DNA of 64,000 bases from Acidiphilium rubrum. GTDB taxonomy: Bacteria > Pseudomonadota > Alphaproteobacteria > Acetobacterales > Acetobacteraceae. The stretch spans positions 117,248-181,247 of the forward strand of contig NZ_FTNE01000001.1 of assembly GCF_900156265.1 (NCBI RefSeq). Reading direction: 5' to 3'. This document shows, in pieces, positions 37,716 to 47,859 of this stretch; position 1 is the stretch's first letter; the number at the start of each line of letters is the position of its first letter. Below the pieces are notes generated by a model that saw nothing but the letters and a program-made list of their open reading frames with translations, did not search any database and was not told where the DNA came from. Made by a program: the position numbers and the translations under genes.

Positions 37716-38975
37716 ATGCAAACCCCGCTCGCGGCCGCGTTCGATGCCGCAATGCGCGACCTCGGCCCGTTCGGTCCCCAGCCGCATCTGGCCGTCGCCG
37801 TCTCCGGCGGGGCGGACAGCACGGCCCTCGCGTTGCTGGCGCATGACTGGACGCGAGCGCGCAACGGCACAATTCTGGCCCTGATCGTCGATCACGGCCT
37901 ACGCCCCGCCGCCGCCGGCGAAGCGGCCCTCACCGCCGCCCGGCTGCGCGCGCGCGGCATCGCCGGCCAGATCATCACGCTCGCCATCCCACCCGGTTCG
38001 GCAATGCAGGAACGCGCGCGAATCGCCCGGCATCACGCCCTTGCAACCGCCGCCGCCGCCGCCGGCGCGGCGCATCTGCTGTTCGGCCATCACGCGGCGG
38101 ATCAAGCGGAGGGGCTGGCCATGCGCGCCGCCCGCGGCCCCGGCGGTGCCGCCGGCATGGCCGGTTTCGCCGCCCGTCACGACATCGTGCTCCTGCGCCC
38201 CTTGCTTGCCTGCACCCCCGCCGACCTGCGCGCGCATCTGCGCCAACTGGATGTCGCCTGGATCGATGATCCCTCGAACGCCGATCCGCGGTTCGAACGG
38301 GCGCGCGTTCGTGCCCATCAACCCGCAACGCGCGCCGCCGCCACAACAGCGCATGTCGCAACCCAGACCGAAGCGGCGCGTTACCTCGCTGACCATGCAC
38401 GGATCGACCCGGCCGGTTTCGCCCTGCTCCGCGCCGACCACCTGCCGCCCGCCGCCCTGGCCGCACTGATCCGCGCGATCGGCGGCGCCGTCTACCCGCC
38501 CGCCCGCGCCTCGATCGATCGCCTGGCCAAGGCCCTGCGCCCTGCAACCCTGGGCGGCGTGCACATCATGCGCGCCGGCCGGCTGGGTCCCGGCTGGCTG
38601 CTCTGCCGCGAGCCTGCCGCCTGCGCGCCGCCGGCGCCCGCCCGCCCCGGCACGCTCTGGGACGGTCGTTTCCAGCTTCGCCACCCCCCGCCCGCCGCGG
38701 AAACAATCGGCGCCCTCAGCACCCACGCCGCCCGCTGCCGCAGCCGCACCGGCCTGCCGAGTGCTGTTTTGCGCGCATTGCCGGCGTTTTTCCGAAACGG
38801 TGCGGTCGTCGCGGTGCCGCATTGCCAGCCGCATTGCCAGCCGCATTGCCAGCCGGGGGCCTACGACAGCCTGCTCTTCACGCCACCCGCACCGGTCGTC
38901 GCGGCGCCGTTCGCACCCGCACCACTGCCGCCACCCGACCCCGCCGCCCAAGCGACGCACAACCCCGCGACATGA
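37716..38975 (+). CDS. tilS: tRNA(Ile)-lysidine synthase
   Basis: A 419-residue N-type ATP pyrophosphatase. The P-loop SGGADS is at 30-35, followed by ALIVDHGLRP and LLFGHHAADQAEGLAMRAARG, as in TilS. It changes the wobble cytidine of tRNA-Ile(CAU) to lysidine, converting its specificity from Met to Ile, and is essential in most bacteria. The start lies 36 bases after cpoB. The C-terminal region carries three tandem copies of a 12-base unit at about 38819-38854 that encode PHCQ three times, an unusual Cys/His-rich insertion. The last part of the protein is Pro/Ala-rich and poorly conserved. Confidence 0.92.
   Translation: MQTPLAAAFDAAMRDLGPFGPQPHLAVAVSGGADSTALALLAHDWTRARNGTILALIVDHGLRPAAAGEAALTAARLRARGIAGQIITLAIPPGSAMQERARIARHHALATAAAAAGAAHLLFGHHAADQAEGLAMRAARGPGGAAGMAGFAARHDIVLLRPLLACTPADLRAHLRQLDVAWIDDPSNADPRFERARVRAHQPATRAAATTAHVATQTEAARYLADHARIDPAGFALLRADHLPPAALAALIRAIGGAVYPPARASIDRLAKALRPATLGGVHIMRAGRLGPGWLLCREPAACAPPAPARPGTLWDGRFQLRHPPPAAETIGALSTHAARCRSRTGLPSAVLRALPAFFRNGAVVAVPHCQPHCQPHCQPGAYDSLLFTPPAPVVAAPFAPAPLPPPDPAAQATHNPAT
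38819..38854 (+). repeat. Three-copy 12-base tandem repeat inside tilS
   Basis: The unit GCATTGCCAGCC occurs three times in a row and keeps the reading frame, giving repeated PHCQ. Such exact repeats usually arise by recent slippage. Confidence 0.85.
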
Positions 38976-39167
38976 TCAGCCGTGGGATAGGAAATTCGCC
39001 GCCGATCCCCATGTCAAACTTTGGGTAGCGGTCAACGGCGCGGCGTGCCATGGTAGCACCCTGATTTGGTTTGGCTCGATTAGTTTGGCATGGCTATGCA
39101 ACGTTTAGCCGGCGTCCCGGCTACCCCGGACTGAAACCCGGGTGACAACAGAACTGGATTAAGGTTG

Positions 39168-41093
39168 ATGAATAATCTAGGGCGTAATCTGCTGGTATGG
39201 GTGATCATCGCACTGTTCTTCGTGCTGCTGTTCAACATGTTCCAGCCGGCCACCACGGCGTCCGACCACGGCACCCAGGTCGCTTACTCGACATTCATGT
39301 CCGAAGTGAGCGCCAACAAGGTCGATCATGTCACCATCCGCGGCCACGACATCACCGGTGCGCTGAAATCCGGTTCCACGTTCGAAACCTACGCGCCGAG
39401 CGATCCGGCGCTGGTCAACACATTGATCAGCAACAAGGTTCGCGTCGTCGCCAAGCCGCTCAACCCGCCGGTCAACCCGCTGATCCACTACCTGATCTCC
39501 TGGGCGCCGATGATCCTGTTGCTCGGGGTATGGATTTATTTCATGCGCCAGATGCAGGGCGGCGGCGGCCGCGCCATGGGCTTCGGTAAATCCCGCGCCC
39601 GCCTGCTCACCGAAAAACAGGGCCGCGTGACGTTCGACGATGTCGCCGGCATCGAGGAAGCCAAGGGCGAGTTGCAGGAAATCGTCGAATTCCTGCGCGA
39701 CCCACAGAAATTCCAGCGGCTCGGCGGCAAGATTCCCAAGGGCGTCCTGTTGATCGGCCCGCCCGGCACCGGAAAGACTCTCCTCGCCCGCGCGATTGCG
39801 GGCGAAGCGAACGTGCCGTTCTTCACCATTTCGGGCTCGGATTTCGTCGAAATGTTCGTCGGCGTCGGTGCCTCGCGCGTTCGTGATATGTTCGAGCAGG
39901 GCAAGAAAAACGCGCCCTGCATCATCTTCATCGATGAAATCGACGCGGTCGGCCGCCATCGCGGCGCCGGCCTCGGCGGCGGCAACGACGAACGCGAACA
40001 GACCCTCAACCAGATGCTGGTCGAAATGGACGGGTTCGAATCCAACGAAGGCGTCATCCTGATCGCCGCCACCAACCGGCCGGACGTGCTGGACCCCGCG
40101 CTGCTGCGCCCGGGCCGGTTCGACCGTCAGGTGGTGGTGCCGAACCCGGACGTCAACGGGCGCGAGCGCATCCTGAAAGTCCACATGCGCAAAGTCCCCC
40201 TGGCCGCCGATGTCGATCCGAAAGTGATCGCGCGCGGCACGCCGGGCTTCTCCGGTGCCGATCTCGCCAACCTTGTCAACGAGGCGGCCCTGCTCGCTGC
40301 CCGCATCGGCAAGCGCGTGGTCGCGATGTCCGAGTTCGAATACGCCAAGGACAAGGTCATGATGGGTGCGGAGCGCCGCAGCCTGGTGATGAGCGACGAT
40401 GAGAAAAAAATGACCGCCTATCACGAAGGCGGCCACGCCCTCTGCTCGATCGCCCAGCCGCAGTGCGACCCCGTGCACAAGGCCACCATCATCCCGCGCG
40501 GCCGCGCGTTGGGCATGGTGATGAGCCTGCCGGAAGGTGACCGCTACTCGATGAGCAAGGCCAAAATCCTCGCCGAACTGGTCAAGGCGATGGGGGGCCG
40601 CGCCGCCGAGGAAATCATCTTCGGACCCGAAAACGTCTCGAACGGCGCCTCCGGCGACATCAAGCAGGCGACCGACATCACGCGCCGGATGATCACCGAA
40701 TGGGGCATGAGCGACAAGCTCGGCATGATCGCCTATGGCGGCAACGATCAGGAAGTGTTTCTCGGCCATTCGGTCACCCAGCACAAGAACGTGTCGGAAT
40801 CGACGGCTCAGGAAATCGATAACGAGATCCGCGCGGTGATCGATCATGCCTATAGCGAGGCAAAGCGCATCCTGACCGAGCGGATCGACGAGTTGCACCG
40901 CCTCGCCAACGGGCTGCTCGAATACGAAACCTTGTCGGGTGACGAGATCACCACCGTCCTGCGCGGTGATCCGGTGGTGCGCAAAGTGGTCGACGAACCC
41001 GCGCCAGACAATCGCCGCGCCTCGGTGCCCACCTCGCAAAAGCCGGACATGCCCAAATCCGGTGGTCTCGGCCCGGTACCCGCGCCCGGCTGA
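39168..41093 (+). CDS. ftsH: ATP-dependent zinc metalloprotease FtsH
   Basis: A 641-residue inner-membrane AAA+ protease. It has a membrane segment near residues 7-24, a periplasmic domain, and a second segment near 105-125 ([17 protein letters not shown]). The AAA module has Walker A GPPGTGKT at 197-204, Walker B IIFIDEID and the SRH arginines in RPGRFDR. The zinc site HEGGH (His419, Glu420, His423) has Gly where HEAGH is usual; the HExxH core is intact. FtsH degrades misplaced membrane proteins and short-lived regulators. The ATG at 39168 follows an in-frame TTG by one codon. A strong terminator follows. Confidence 0.96.
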   Translation: MNNLGRNLLVWVIIALFFVLLFNMFQPATTASDHGTQVAYSTFMSEVSANKVDHVTIRGHDITGALKSGSTFETYAPSDPALVNTLISNKVRVVAKPLNPPVNPLIHYLISWAPMILLLGVWIYFMRQMQGGGGRAMGFGKSRARLLTEKQGRVTFDDVAGIEEAKGELQEIVEFLRDPQKFQRLGGKIPKGVLLIGPPGTGKTLLARAIAGEANVPFFTISGSDFVEMFVGVGASRVRDMFEQGKKNAPCIIFIDEIDAVGRHRGAGLGGGNDEREQTLNQMLVEMDGFESNEGVILIAATNRPDVLDPALLRPGRFDRQVVVPNPDVNGRERILKVHMRKVPLAADVDPKVIARGTPGFSGADLANLVNEAALLAARIGKRVVAMSEFEYAKDKVMMGAERRSLVMSDDEKKMTAYHEGGHALCSIAQPQCDPVHKATIIPRGRALGMVMSLPEGDRYSMSKAKILAELVKAMGGRAAEEIIFGPENVSNGASGDIKQATDITRRMITEWGMSDKLGMIAYGGNDQEVFLGHSVTQHKNVSESTAQEIDNEIRAVIDHAYSEAKRILTERIDELHRLANGLLEYETLSGDEITTVLRGDPVVRKVVDEPAPDNRRASVPTSQKPDMPKSGGLGPVPAPG

Positions 41094-41122
41094 GCTTCGT
41101 TTCGCATGACGAACTGATGACG

Positions 41123-41154
41123 AAAGCCGGAGGGTCCCACCCTCCGGCTTTTTT
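41123..41154 (+). terminator. Intrinsic terminator after ftsH
   Basis: A 12-bp perfect stem (41123-41134 with 41140-41151) with a 5-base loop is followed by a T-run. It sits 29 bases after the ftsH stop. Confidence 0.93.
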
Positions 41155-41208
41155 CATGGCCGCCGCGCGACCATATCCCCAACCGGACATTATTTCAGGA
41201 GCTTATGC

Positions 41209-42087
41209 ATGAGCGTACGGGTCGGCATGGTCGGATTGGGGCGGATGGGTGCGGCAATGGCCGCGCGGCTGATCGAGCGCGGCCATCAGGTCAGTGGCTG
41301 GAACCGCACGGCATCCCGCGCCTCGGCAATCCAGGGTCTCACCGTCAAAGCCAGCCCCGCCGAAACCGTCGCCAGCGCGGATATCGTGATCGTGATGCTG
41401 CTCGATGAAGAGGCCGCCCGCCCGGTCTATCACGGCGACGCCGGGCTGCTCGCGGCCGATCTGAAAGACACCGTCATCCTCGATATGAGCACGCTGAAAC
41501 CGCGTGACATGCTCGCCAATGCCGAAGCCGTGCGCGCGGTCGGGGGTGCGTTCGTTGCCTGCCCGGTCGGCGGCACGGTCGGCCCCGCCCGCGCTGGCAA
41601 GCTACTCGGCCTTGCCGGCGGCGAGGCGGCTGCGATCGAGCGCGCCCTGCCGGTGTTGCACGATCTGTGCGATCGGATCGAACGCTTCGCGGAACCCGAA
41701 GCCGCCTCGGCAATGAAACTCGCCATCAACCTGCCGTTGCTGGCAGCATTCCAGGCGCTCGGCGAATCGATCCTGATGACGCGCGATTACGGCATCGGGG
41801 CCGACCGCGTGGTCTCGATCATCGGCCAGAGCCCCGGCGGTGCTCCGGCAATCGGCCTGCGGCGCGAGGCCATCCTGTCTGAAATCGGCGGCAAACCCGC
41901 TTCGGTGGTCGGTTTCTCGCTCGATGCGGTCGAAAAAGATCTACGCCTGATCGACGAGGTCGGCGGTGAGGCCGGGTTCGATCTGCCGCTCGCCTTATCC
42001 GTGCGCGGTCAGGTGCACGATGCCGTGCGCGAAGGCTGGGGCGAACGCGATCTGGCGGCACTCGCCGCGTTCAATCTGCGCGCCTGA
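41209..42087 (+). CDS. NAD(P)-dependent oxidoreductase, 3-hydroxyisobutyrate dehydrogenase family
   Basis: A 292-residue beta-hydroxyacid dehydrogenase. The Rossmann start VGMVGLGRMGAAMAARLIERGH is followed by the substrate-binding CPVGGTVGPARAGKLLGLAGG and the catalytic lysine in SAMKLAINLPL. The family oxidises 3-hydroxyisobutyrate, tartronate semialdehyde or related acids, or reduces small aldehydes, in the cytoplasm. The substrate cannot be decided. The motif asparagine of the usual K-x-x-x-N pair is present. It has its own promoter region after the ftsH terminator, and its 3' end overlaps the convergent crotonase-family gene by 17 bases. Confidence 0.88.
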   Translation: MSVRVGMVGLGRMGAAMAARLIERGHQVSGWNRTASRASAIQGLTVKASPAETVASADIVIVMLLDEEAARPVYHGDAGLLAADLKDTVILDMSTLKPRDMLANAEAVRAVGGAFVACPVGGTVGPARAGKLLGLAGGEAAAIERALPVLHDLCDRIERFAEPEAASAMKLAINLPLLAAFQALGESILMTRDYGIGADRVVSIIGQSPGGAPAIGLRREAILSEIGGKPASVVGFSLDAVEKDLRLIDEVGGEAGFDLPLALSVRGQVHDAVREGWGERDLAALAAFNLRA

Positions 42088-42838
42088 CGGTCTTGCGGCC
42101 GAGCGCTGCCAGTGCTGCGTGAAAATCGGGGCTCTGGTGCGCCGCCGTCAGGCCCTCGGCGAACCGAACCTGGTCGAGCGCGCCCTGCGCCAGCGCGCCG
42201 ATCGCCGCTTTCATCCCCCGCACCGCGAGCGGCGCATTGGCGAGCAGCCGCGCCGCCAGCGCATCGACCGTCGCATCCAGCGCCTCCGGTGCCACCAGAT
42301 GGGTCAGATACCCCAGCCGCAGCAACGCCTGCGCCCCCACCGGTTCCGCCAGCACGAACAGCAGCCGCGTCGCATCCGGCCCGATCCGCTGCACCGCCCG
42401 CTCAAGCCCGGAGCGATAATAATGCAGCCCGATCCGCGCCGCCGGCATCAGCAATTCCATGGGTTCGACGCCGACCCGAAAATCGCACGCCAGCGCCAGA
42501 TCGACCGCGCCGCCATACACATTGCCATGCAGCCGTGCGATGCTCGGCTGCGGCAGCGCCGCCAGCGCCGACCCCACCGCACCAATCCCGCCCGGCCCAT
42601 CCTCGGCATCACCGAAATCACCGCCCGCCAACGCATCGAGGTCGAACCCCGCGGAAAACACGGTTCCCACAGCCTCGAACACCACGACCCGCACTGATCG
42701 GTCCTTGGCAACCGCCGCAAGGTGCCCGCGCAACACGGCAATGTCATCCGCCCCAAGCCGATTCCGCTGCGCCGGCCGGTTTAACCGTATCCGCGCGATA
42801 CCATCGATAAGCTCAAGCGATGGAGACTGATCGGTCAT
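42071..42838 (-). CDS. Enoyl-CoA hydratase/isomerase (crotonase) family protein
   Basis: A 255-residue crotonase-fold protein. Present are IRLNRPAQRNRL near the start, the CoA/oxyanion segment FSAGFDLDAL, and GNVYGGAVDLALACDFRV. Classic hydratases use two catalytic glutamates. At the first position (GGxxELA) this protein has Asp, and the second region (LLMPAARIGLHYY) has no obvious Glu. The protein may therefore be an isomerase, a decarboxylase-like or thioesterase-like relative rather than a true hydratase. It starts at 42838, divergent from ccdA, and its tail overlaps the dehydrogenase gene on the other strand. Confidence 0.85.
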   Translation of the reverse strand: MTDQSPSLELIDGIARIRLNRPAQRNRLGADDIAVLRGHLAAVAKDRSVRVVVFEAVGTVFSAGFDLDALAGGDFGDAEDGPGGIGAVGSALAALPQPSIARLHGNVYGGAVDLALACDFRVGVEPMELLMPAARIGLHYYRSGLERAVQRIGPDATRLLFVLAEPVGAQALLRLGYLTHLVAPEALDATVDALAARLLANAPLAVRGMKAAIGALAQGALDQVRFAEGLTAAHQSPDFHAALAALGRKTVRRAD

Positions 42839-42980
42839 GTCAAATATAGCAAACGCGCGGCGACTGATTCGGTCAATCCCCAGCGGAGCCAGATCGTGAG
42901 CATTCGAATTGTCATCAGGTTGCCTTCACATCGCTTTGCCGTTATTTCTGTGCGCACGTCATGCGCAGGAGCCAACGCCG

Positions 42981-43226
42981 ATGGGTTACAACCAGTCCGC
43001 CCGCAAACGGCCGATCAATCTCAGCATGAACGAAGACCTCGTGCTCCAGGCGCGTACCTACACCAAAAATCTGAGCGCAACGCTTGAAAGCCTCCTTGCC
43101 GATTTCGTAGCCCGTGAAGCGCACCGGCGGCGCGCCGACGATGATATGATCGATCGCCTGATCGATGATCTGAATGCGTTCCATCACCAGCACGGCTTGC
43201 TGAGCGATGAGTTTTCGTCGCTCTGA
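42981..43226 (+). CDS. ccdA: Type II antitoxin, CcdA family
   Basis: An 81-residue protein. An N-terminal ribbon-helix-helix DNA-binding segment (RKRPINLSMNEDLVLQARTYTKNLSATLESLL) and an acidic C-terminal tail (DDDMIDRLIDDLNAFHHQHGLLSDEFSSL) match CcdA. In that family the tail wraps and neutralises the CcdB toxin, and the N-terminus represses the operon. The start is the ATG at 42981, preceded by AGGAG; a frame from 42909 would add 24 unlikely residues. ccdB begins 2 bases after the stop, as expected for a coupled pair. Confidence 0.9.
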   Translation: MGYNQSARKRPINLSMNEDLVLQARTYTKNLSATLESLLADFVAREAHRRRADDDMIDRLIDDLNAFHHQHGLLSDEFSSL

Positions 43227-43228
43227 CA

Positions 43229-43609
43229 GTGGCGCAGTTCGATGTCTTTCGTAACCCCGGCCGCCAGCGTCACGCCATTCCCTATGTCGTGGTCCTGCAG
43301 AACGACCGCTTCGCCCGCAGTGCCACCCGGTTCGTCGCGCCGCTGGTTCTCGCCGGAACCGCGTCGGTAACGGAGCACTATCTTGTGCCCCGCTTCGAGA
43401 TCGAGGGCGTCGAAGTCATGCTCGATGTGTTCAACCTCGCGACAATCCCCGCCGATCGCCTCGGTCAACCGGTGGCCGCCCTGAACGACGATGAGTCACG
43501 CACCAGATTACAACGTGCGATCGATGAGCTGATCAGTCCTTGGATTTGTAATGGCATGGGAGGATACGGCGAGATTAGGAAAGCTAAGGAAAGCGCTTCT
43601 TTTTTGTAA
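43229..43609 (+). CDS. ccdB: Type II toxin, CcdB family (DNA gyrase poison), C-terminally extended
   Basis: The frame starts at GTG 43229 and encodes 126 residues. CcdB is usually about 100-105. The body matches the family: QFDVFRNPGRQRHAIPYVVVLQND, then a strand-rich middle, then NLATIPADRLGQPVAALNDDE and a last helix RLQRAIDELISPW. F-plasmid CcdB ends in Trp-Gly-Ile after this helix, and these residues contact GyrA. Here the frame passes the Trp and goes on for about 22 residues into the AT-rich hairpin repeat, whose loop supplies the TAA stop. The extension probably arose when the repeat arrived or the original stop was lost. Whether the toxin is still active is unknown. Confidence 0.85.
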   Translation: MAQFDVFRNPGRQRHAIPYVVVLQNDRFARSATRFVAPLVLAGTASVTEHYLVPRFEIEGVEVMLDVFNLATIPADRLGQPVAALNDDESRTRLQRAIDELISPWICNGMGGYGEIRKAKESASFL

Positions 43610-43628
43610 AAAAGAAGCAAAAAACTTT
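43590..43628 (-). repeat. AT-rich hairpin repeat, copy B (contains the ccdB stop)
   Basis: An 11-bp perfect stem (43595-43605 with 43608-43618) has the stop codon TAA at 43607-43609 at its apex. In the opposite orientation it reads AAAAGTTTTTT followed by the hairpin and GCGCT, the same as copy A. Confidence 0.8.
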
Positions 43629-44051
43629 TCAACTCTGGGGCACGGGCGTTTTCACCGGCACAGGCCAAGATTGATAAAGTTTTTTTGCTTCTTTTTTGTT
43701 CACAAAAAAGAAGACCTTCCCTTCCTCTTCGCCCGACTCCCGATGACAAGCGAATCCCGCAACCCGATAAGCCCCATCACGAAGCAGTAGCGGTATCGCC
43801 CGATCTGCGCTATAATGGCATCGCACGCTGATTGAAGCGTGGATGAACCGGGGGAATGGTCTTCCGGATGCGATCGGAACGGCTCAGGTCATTCGGTTGC
43901 GTGGAATGCCGGGTATCTCCGGCGTTTCCGGCCACATGGCCCGTGGCTGTGAGTTGACCCTCCCAGCCCGACCCATGCCGCCCGAGACGCTGGCCCCGCT
44001 TCACGCCGCTCCATGCCCCGCCGTGCCGGTCCTGTTGTTGTGAAGGACTGC
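43610..44051 (+). promoter_or_regulatory. Gene-free region upstream of pnp with TATAAT box and long leader
   Basis: These 442 bases contain repeat copy C and a perfect TATAAT at 43811-43816, but no convincing -35 element at 16-18 bases. If it is used, the pnp mRNA would have a leader of about 230 bases with small inverted repeats (for example GCCAC/GTGGC near 43930-43948). Leaders of pnp in other bacteria are cut by RNase III for autoregulation. No rpsO is present here, although rpsO-pnp is a common pairing. Confidence 0.45.
43676..43714 (+). repeat. AT-rich hairpin repeat, copy C
   Basis: AAAGTTTTTTT is followed by a 12-bp perfect stem (43688-43699 with 43702-43713). It lies 58 bases from copy B in inverted orientation, so the two copies together can also pair with each other. 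Confidence 0.8.
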
Positions 44052-46202
<2,151 letters not shown>

Positions 46203-46203
46203 G

Positions 46204-46246
46204 TCAGCGCTACTTTTTTGTAAAAAAAGTAGCAACAAACTTTCAG
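46204..46246 (-). repeat. AT-rich hairpin repeat, copy D
   Basis: An 11-bp perfect stem (46209-46219 with 46223-46233) with 3-base loop starts 7 bases after the pnp stop. Compared with copies A-C one base in each arm is changed (TTC to TAC, GAA to GTA) so pairing is kept. On the minus strand the flanking AAAGTTTGTTG resembles the AAAGTTTTTTG of the other copies. Confidence 0.75.
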
Positions 46247-46280
46247 GTGCAATATAGCCAGTCTCTGGCTATATTGCACC
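46246..46280. promoter_or_regulatory. Perfect 16-bp inverted repeat just before the phd-type antitoxin gene (operator)
   Basis: GGTGCAATATAGCCAG (46246-46261) and its exact complement (46265-46280) are separated by 3 bases and end 2 bases before the antitoxin ATG at 46283. Phd/YefM antitoxins bind palindromes overlapping their own promoter, so this is the likely autoregulatory operator. In RNA it would also hide the start codon region. Confidence 0.8.
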
Positions 46281-46282
46281 CC

Positions 46283-46558
46283 ATGCGAAGCGTCGTCGAA
46301 GCCAAGAATAATCTGTCGGCCTTGATCGATCGGGCTCTGGCGGGTGAAGAGATCATCATCACCCGTCACGGCACCCCCGTTGTCACCCTCAAGCCAATCA
46401 AGCCAAAACCGCCCCGCATGAACCCAGCCGATAACGCAACCGCGCATTCAGCCTTTACGGTCTTCGATGCATGGTGCGCGCGCCTTACAGTGCAGGTTCA
46501 AACAATCACAGCCGACATCAACGCCGCCCGCGCGCGCAGCGTCACCGTTCTGTGCTGA
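46283..46558 (+). CDS. Type II antitoxin, Phd/YefM family (orphan)
   Basis: A 91-residue frame. Residues 1-40 (MRSVVEAKNNLSALIDRALAG, then EEIIITRHGTPVVTLKPI) are the standard Phd/YefM DNA-binding domain, in which the EAKNNLSALID helix and the RHGTPVV strand are diagnostic. The remaining 50 residues match nothing I recognise, and the usual toxin-binding tail cannot be confirmed. No Doc, VapC or RelE toxin gene follows in the next 240 bases. The start at 46283 is preferred over a GTG at 46247 because the latter lies inside the operator palindrome and adds residues before the family start. Confidence 0.75.
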   Translation: MRSVVEAKNNLSALIDRALAGEEIIITRHGTPVVTLKPIKPKPPRMNPADNATAHSAFTVFDAWCARLTVQVQTITADINAARARSVTVLC

Positions 46559-46795
46559 CTCCACCGGCGATGCGCGCGGTCGCAGCGCTCCATCGCGCAC
46601 AATCGCCCAGCCATTTCATCTACGTGCTCATGCCGCGAAGCCGGCCGCCTGTTCCGGTTCCGCGGCGGCGGCGGTCCTGGGCCGGCACGATGCCGCCTTG
46701 ATGGCCGGCGGCGACACGATCATCGATGGTTTCCGTAAGGCCTGACCCCTCACCAGCACCCCGCGACCGCCCCCGGTCAGCGCCTGACCGGTCCC
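46559..46795. other. Non-coding stretch after the antitoxin gene
   Basis: Overlapping frames exist, for example one ending at 46745 in AALMAGGDTIIDGFRKA, but none resembles a known toxin and none has a proper start with ribosome-binding site. A perfect 8-bp hairpin lies at 46773-46791. This could be decayed coding DNA from a lost toxin gene. Confidence 0.4.
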
Positions 46796-47737
46796 CTACT
46801 CGCCTGGGTTCGCGGGGTGCCGGTGAGGGGGCCCCGAACTCTTGTCGGACCGAAACATCGCCTCGACCGGTAGTGTGCCGAACTTCAGGACCGGCGGTAC
46901 CCGGTTGGTGAAGTTATCGGGCAGGTGACGGATCAGCGCCGCATGGAGCGGTAGCCCGGTCTTACGGTCGAGCGGCATGGCATATCGGCTGGTGAATCCT
47001 CCGGATGTCGGGATATTCTCAAAGCTGAACGCCAGATTTGCGCGCTCCGCCTCACCATGCCCGTATATCTTGCTGGCCTCGACATCGAAGGACGGTCCCG
47101 CCGCATGTTCGGCCGCCAGTTCACGATCGAGCACGAAACAGGCCTGATACGGTGTATCGACATTGACGAAGCGAATGTCGCCCAGATCGACGCCGGGCAT
47201 ATCGGCGATCTTTGTCGACTCCCGATGATCAACGAGATACGTGTGGTAATCCATATCGTTGAACTCGTAGCGCAAAAAACCCGGCAGCAGTCCATAAGGC
47301 CGCAGTTGCTCTCGAAACAGCCTGAAGTACGAAAAATTGAGGTGCGAGAGACGAATGTCATCTTCCACGTAGATAAAATGCGAATAGCGGGGGTCCGGCA
47401 GAAAGGCCTCCCTGAGCAGGGTCTTATGCGCCCAGGTCACCCGATAGGGTGCGGCAGGGTCGAACGGCACCTGCCGAAACGATACTCTCATCCCGCTCGT
47501 GCGCAACGCCACGAGCGAACGCTCCAGTGTGGCAAGCTCTGCATCGTCCGCCGTCGTCGTTACAATGAAATCCACCGCCGCGTCGGTGTATTCGGCAAAG
47601 CCGGTCGCAACTTCGAACAGATGGCGCAGCCGGGCGGCCCTGAACTTGAATGCCACGACAACCATGATGTGCAAATTCGCATCCGGCCGACTATCAGGGG
47701 ACAATTCAAGTAAATTGGCCATATTCTGAAAATGCAT
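46796..47737 (-). CDS. Putative glycosyltransferase-like protein (GT-A fold suggested)
   Basis: A 313-residue protein without signal peptide. It has an early strand ANLHIMVVVAFKFRAARLRHL. A mid-protein segment SHFIYVEDDIRLSHLNF resembles the DxD metal/nucleotide-sugar site of GT-A glycosyltransferases, in the exostosin-like manner. Downstream aromatic-rich text (YFRLFREQLRPYGLLPGFLRYEF) fits acceptor-binding loops. I cannot name a family with certainty. The gene stands alone on the minus strand between the orphan antitoxin and dps. An internal ATG five codons later is an alternative start. Confidence 0.6.
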   Translation of the reverse strand: MHFQNMANLLELSPDSRPDANLHIMVVVAFKFRAARLRHLFEVATGFAEYTDAAVDFIVTTTADDAELATLERSLVALRTSGMRVSFRQVPFDPAAPYRVTWAHKTLLREAFLPDPRYSHFIYVEDDIRLSHLNFSYFRLFREQLRPYGLLPGFLRYEFNDMDYHTYLVDHRESTKIADMPGVDLGDIRFVNVDTPYQACFVLDRELAAEHAAGPSFDVEASKIYGHGEAERANLAFSFENIPTSGGFTSRYAMPLDRKTGLPLHAALIRHLPDNFTNRVPPVLKFGTLPVEAMFRSDKSSGPPHRHPANPGE

Positions 47738-47859
47738 AAAAACTGACCGTCTGGCAATCCGGCGGCAGACTACGGCCTGTCATTAACGTCATCAGCCTGC
47801 GGCTTGCCCCGTAATCCGGCCGTTATCACCTCTCCGGCCTACCAAAAGGAGCGCAAACC

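Noticed and set aside
38819..38854. Short regular repeats as a CRISPR array
   Set aside because: The units are 12 bases, directly adjacent without spacers, and lie in frame inside tilS.
43811..43816. TATAAT as a proven pnp promoter
   Set aside because: No matching -35 element is found at 16-18 bases upstream, so it is recorded only as a possible element of the pnp upstream region.
46467..46745. Candidate toxin gene after the Phd-type antitoxin
   Set aside because: The frame begins inside the antitoxin gene, has no ribosome-binding site, and its translation has no Doc, VapC, RelE or HicA features.
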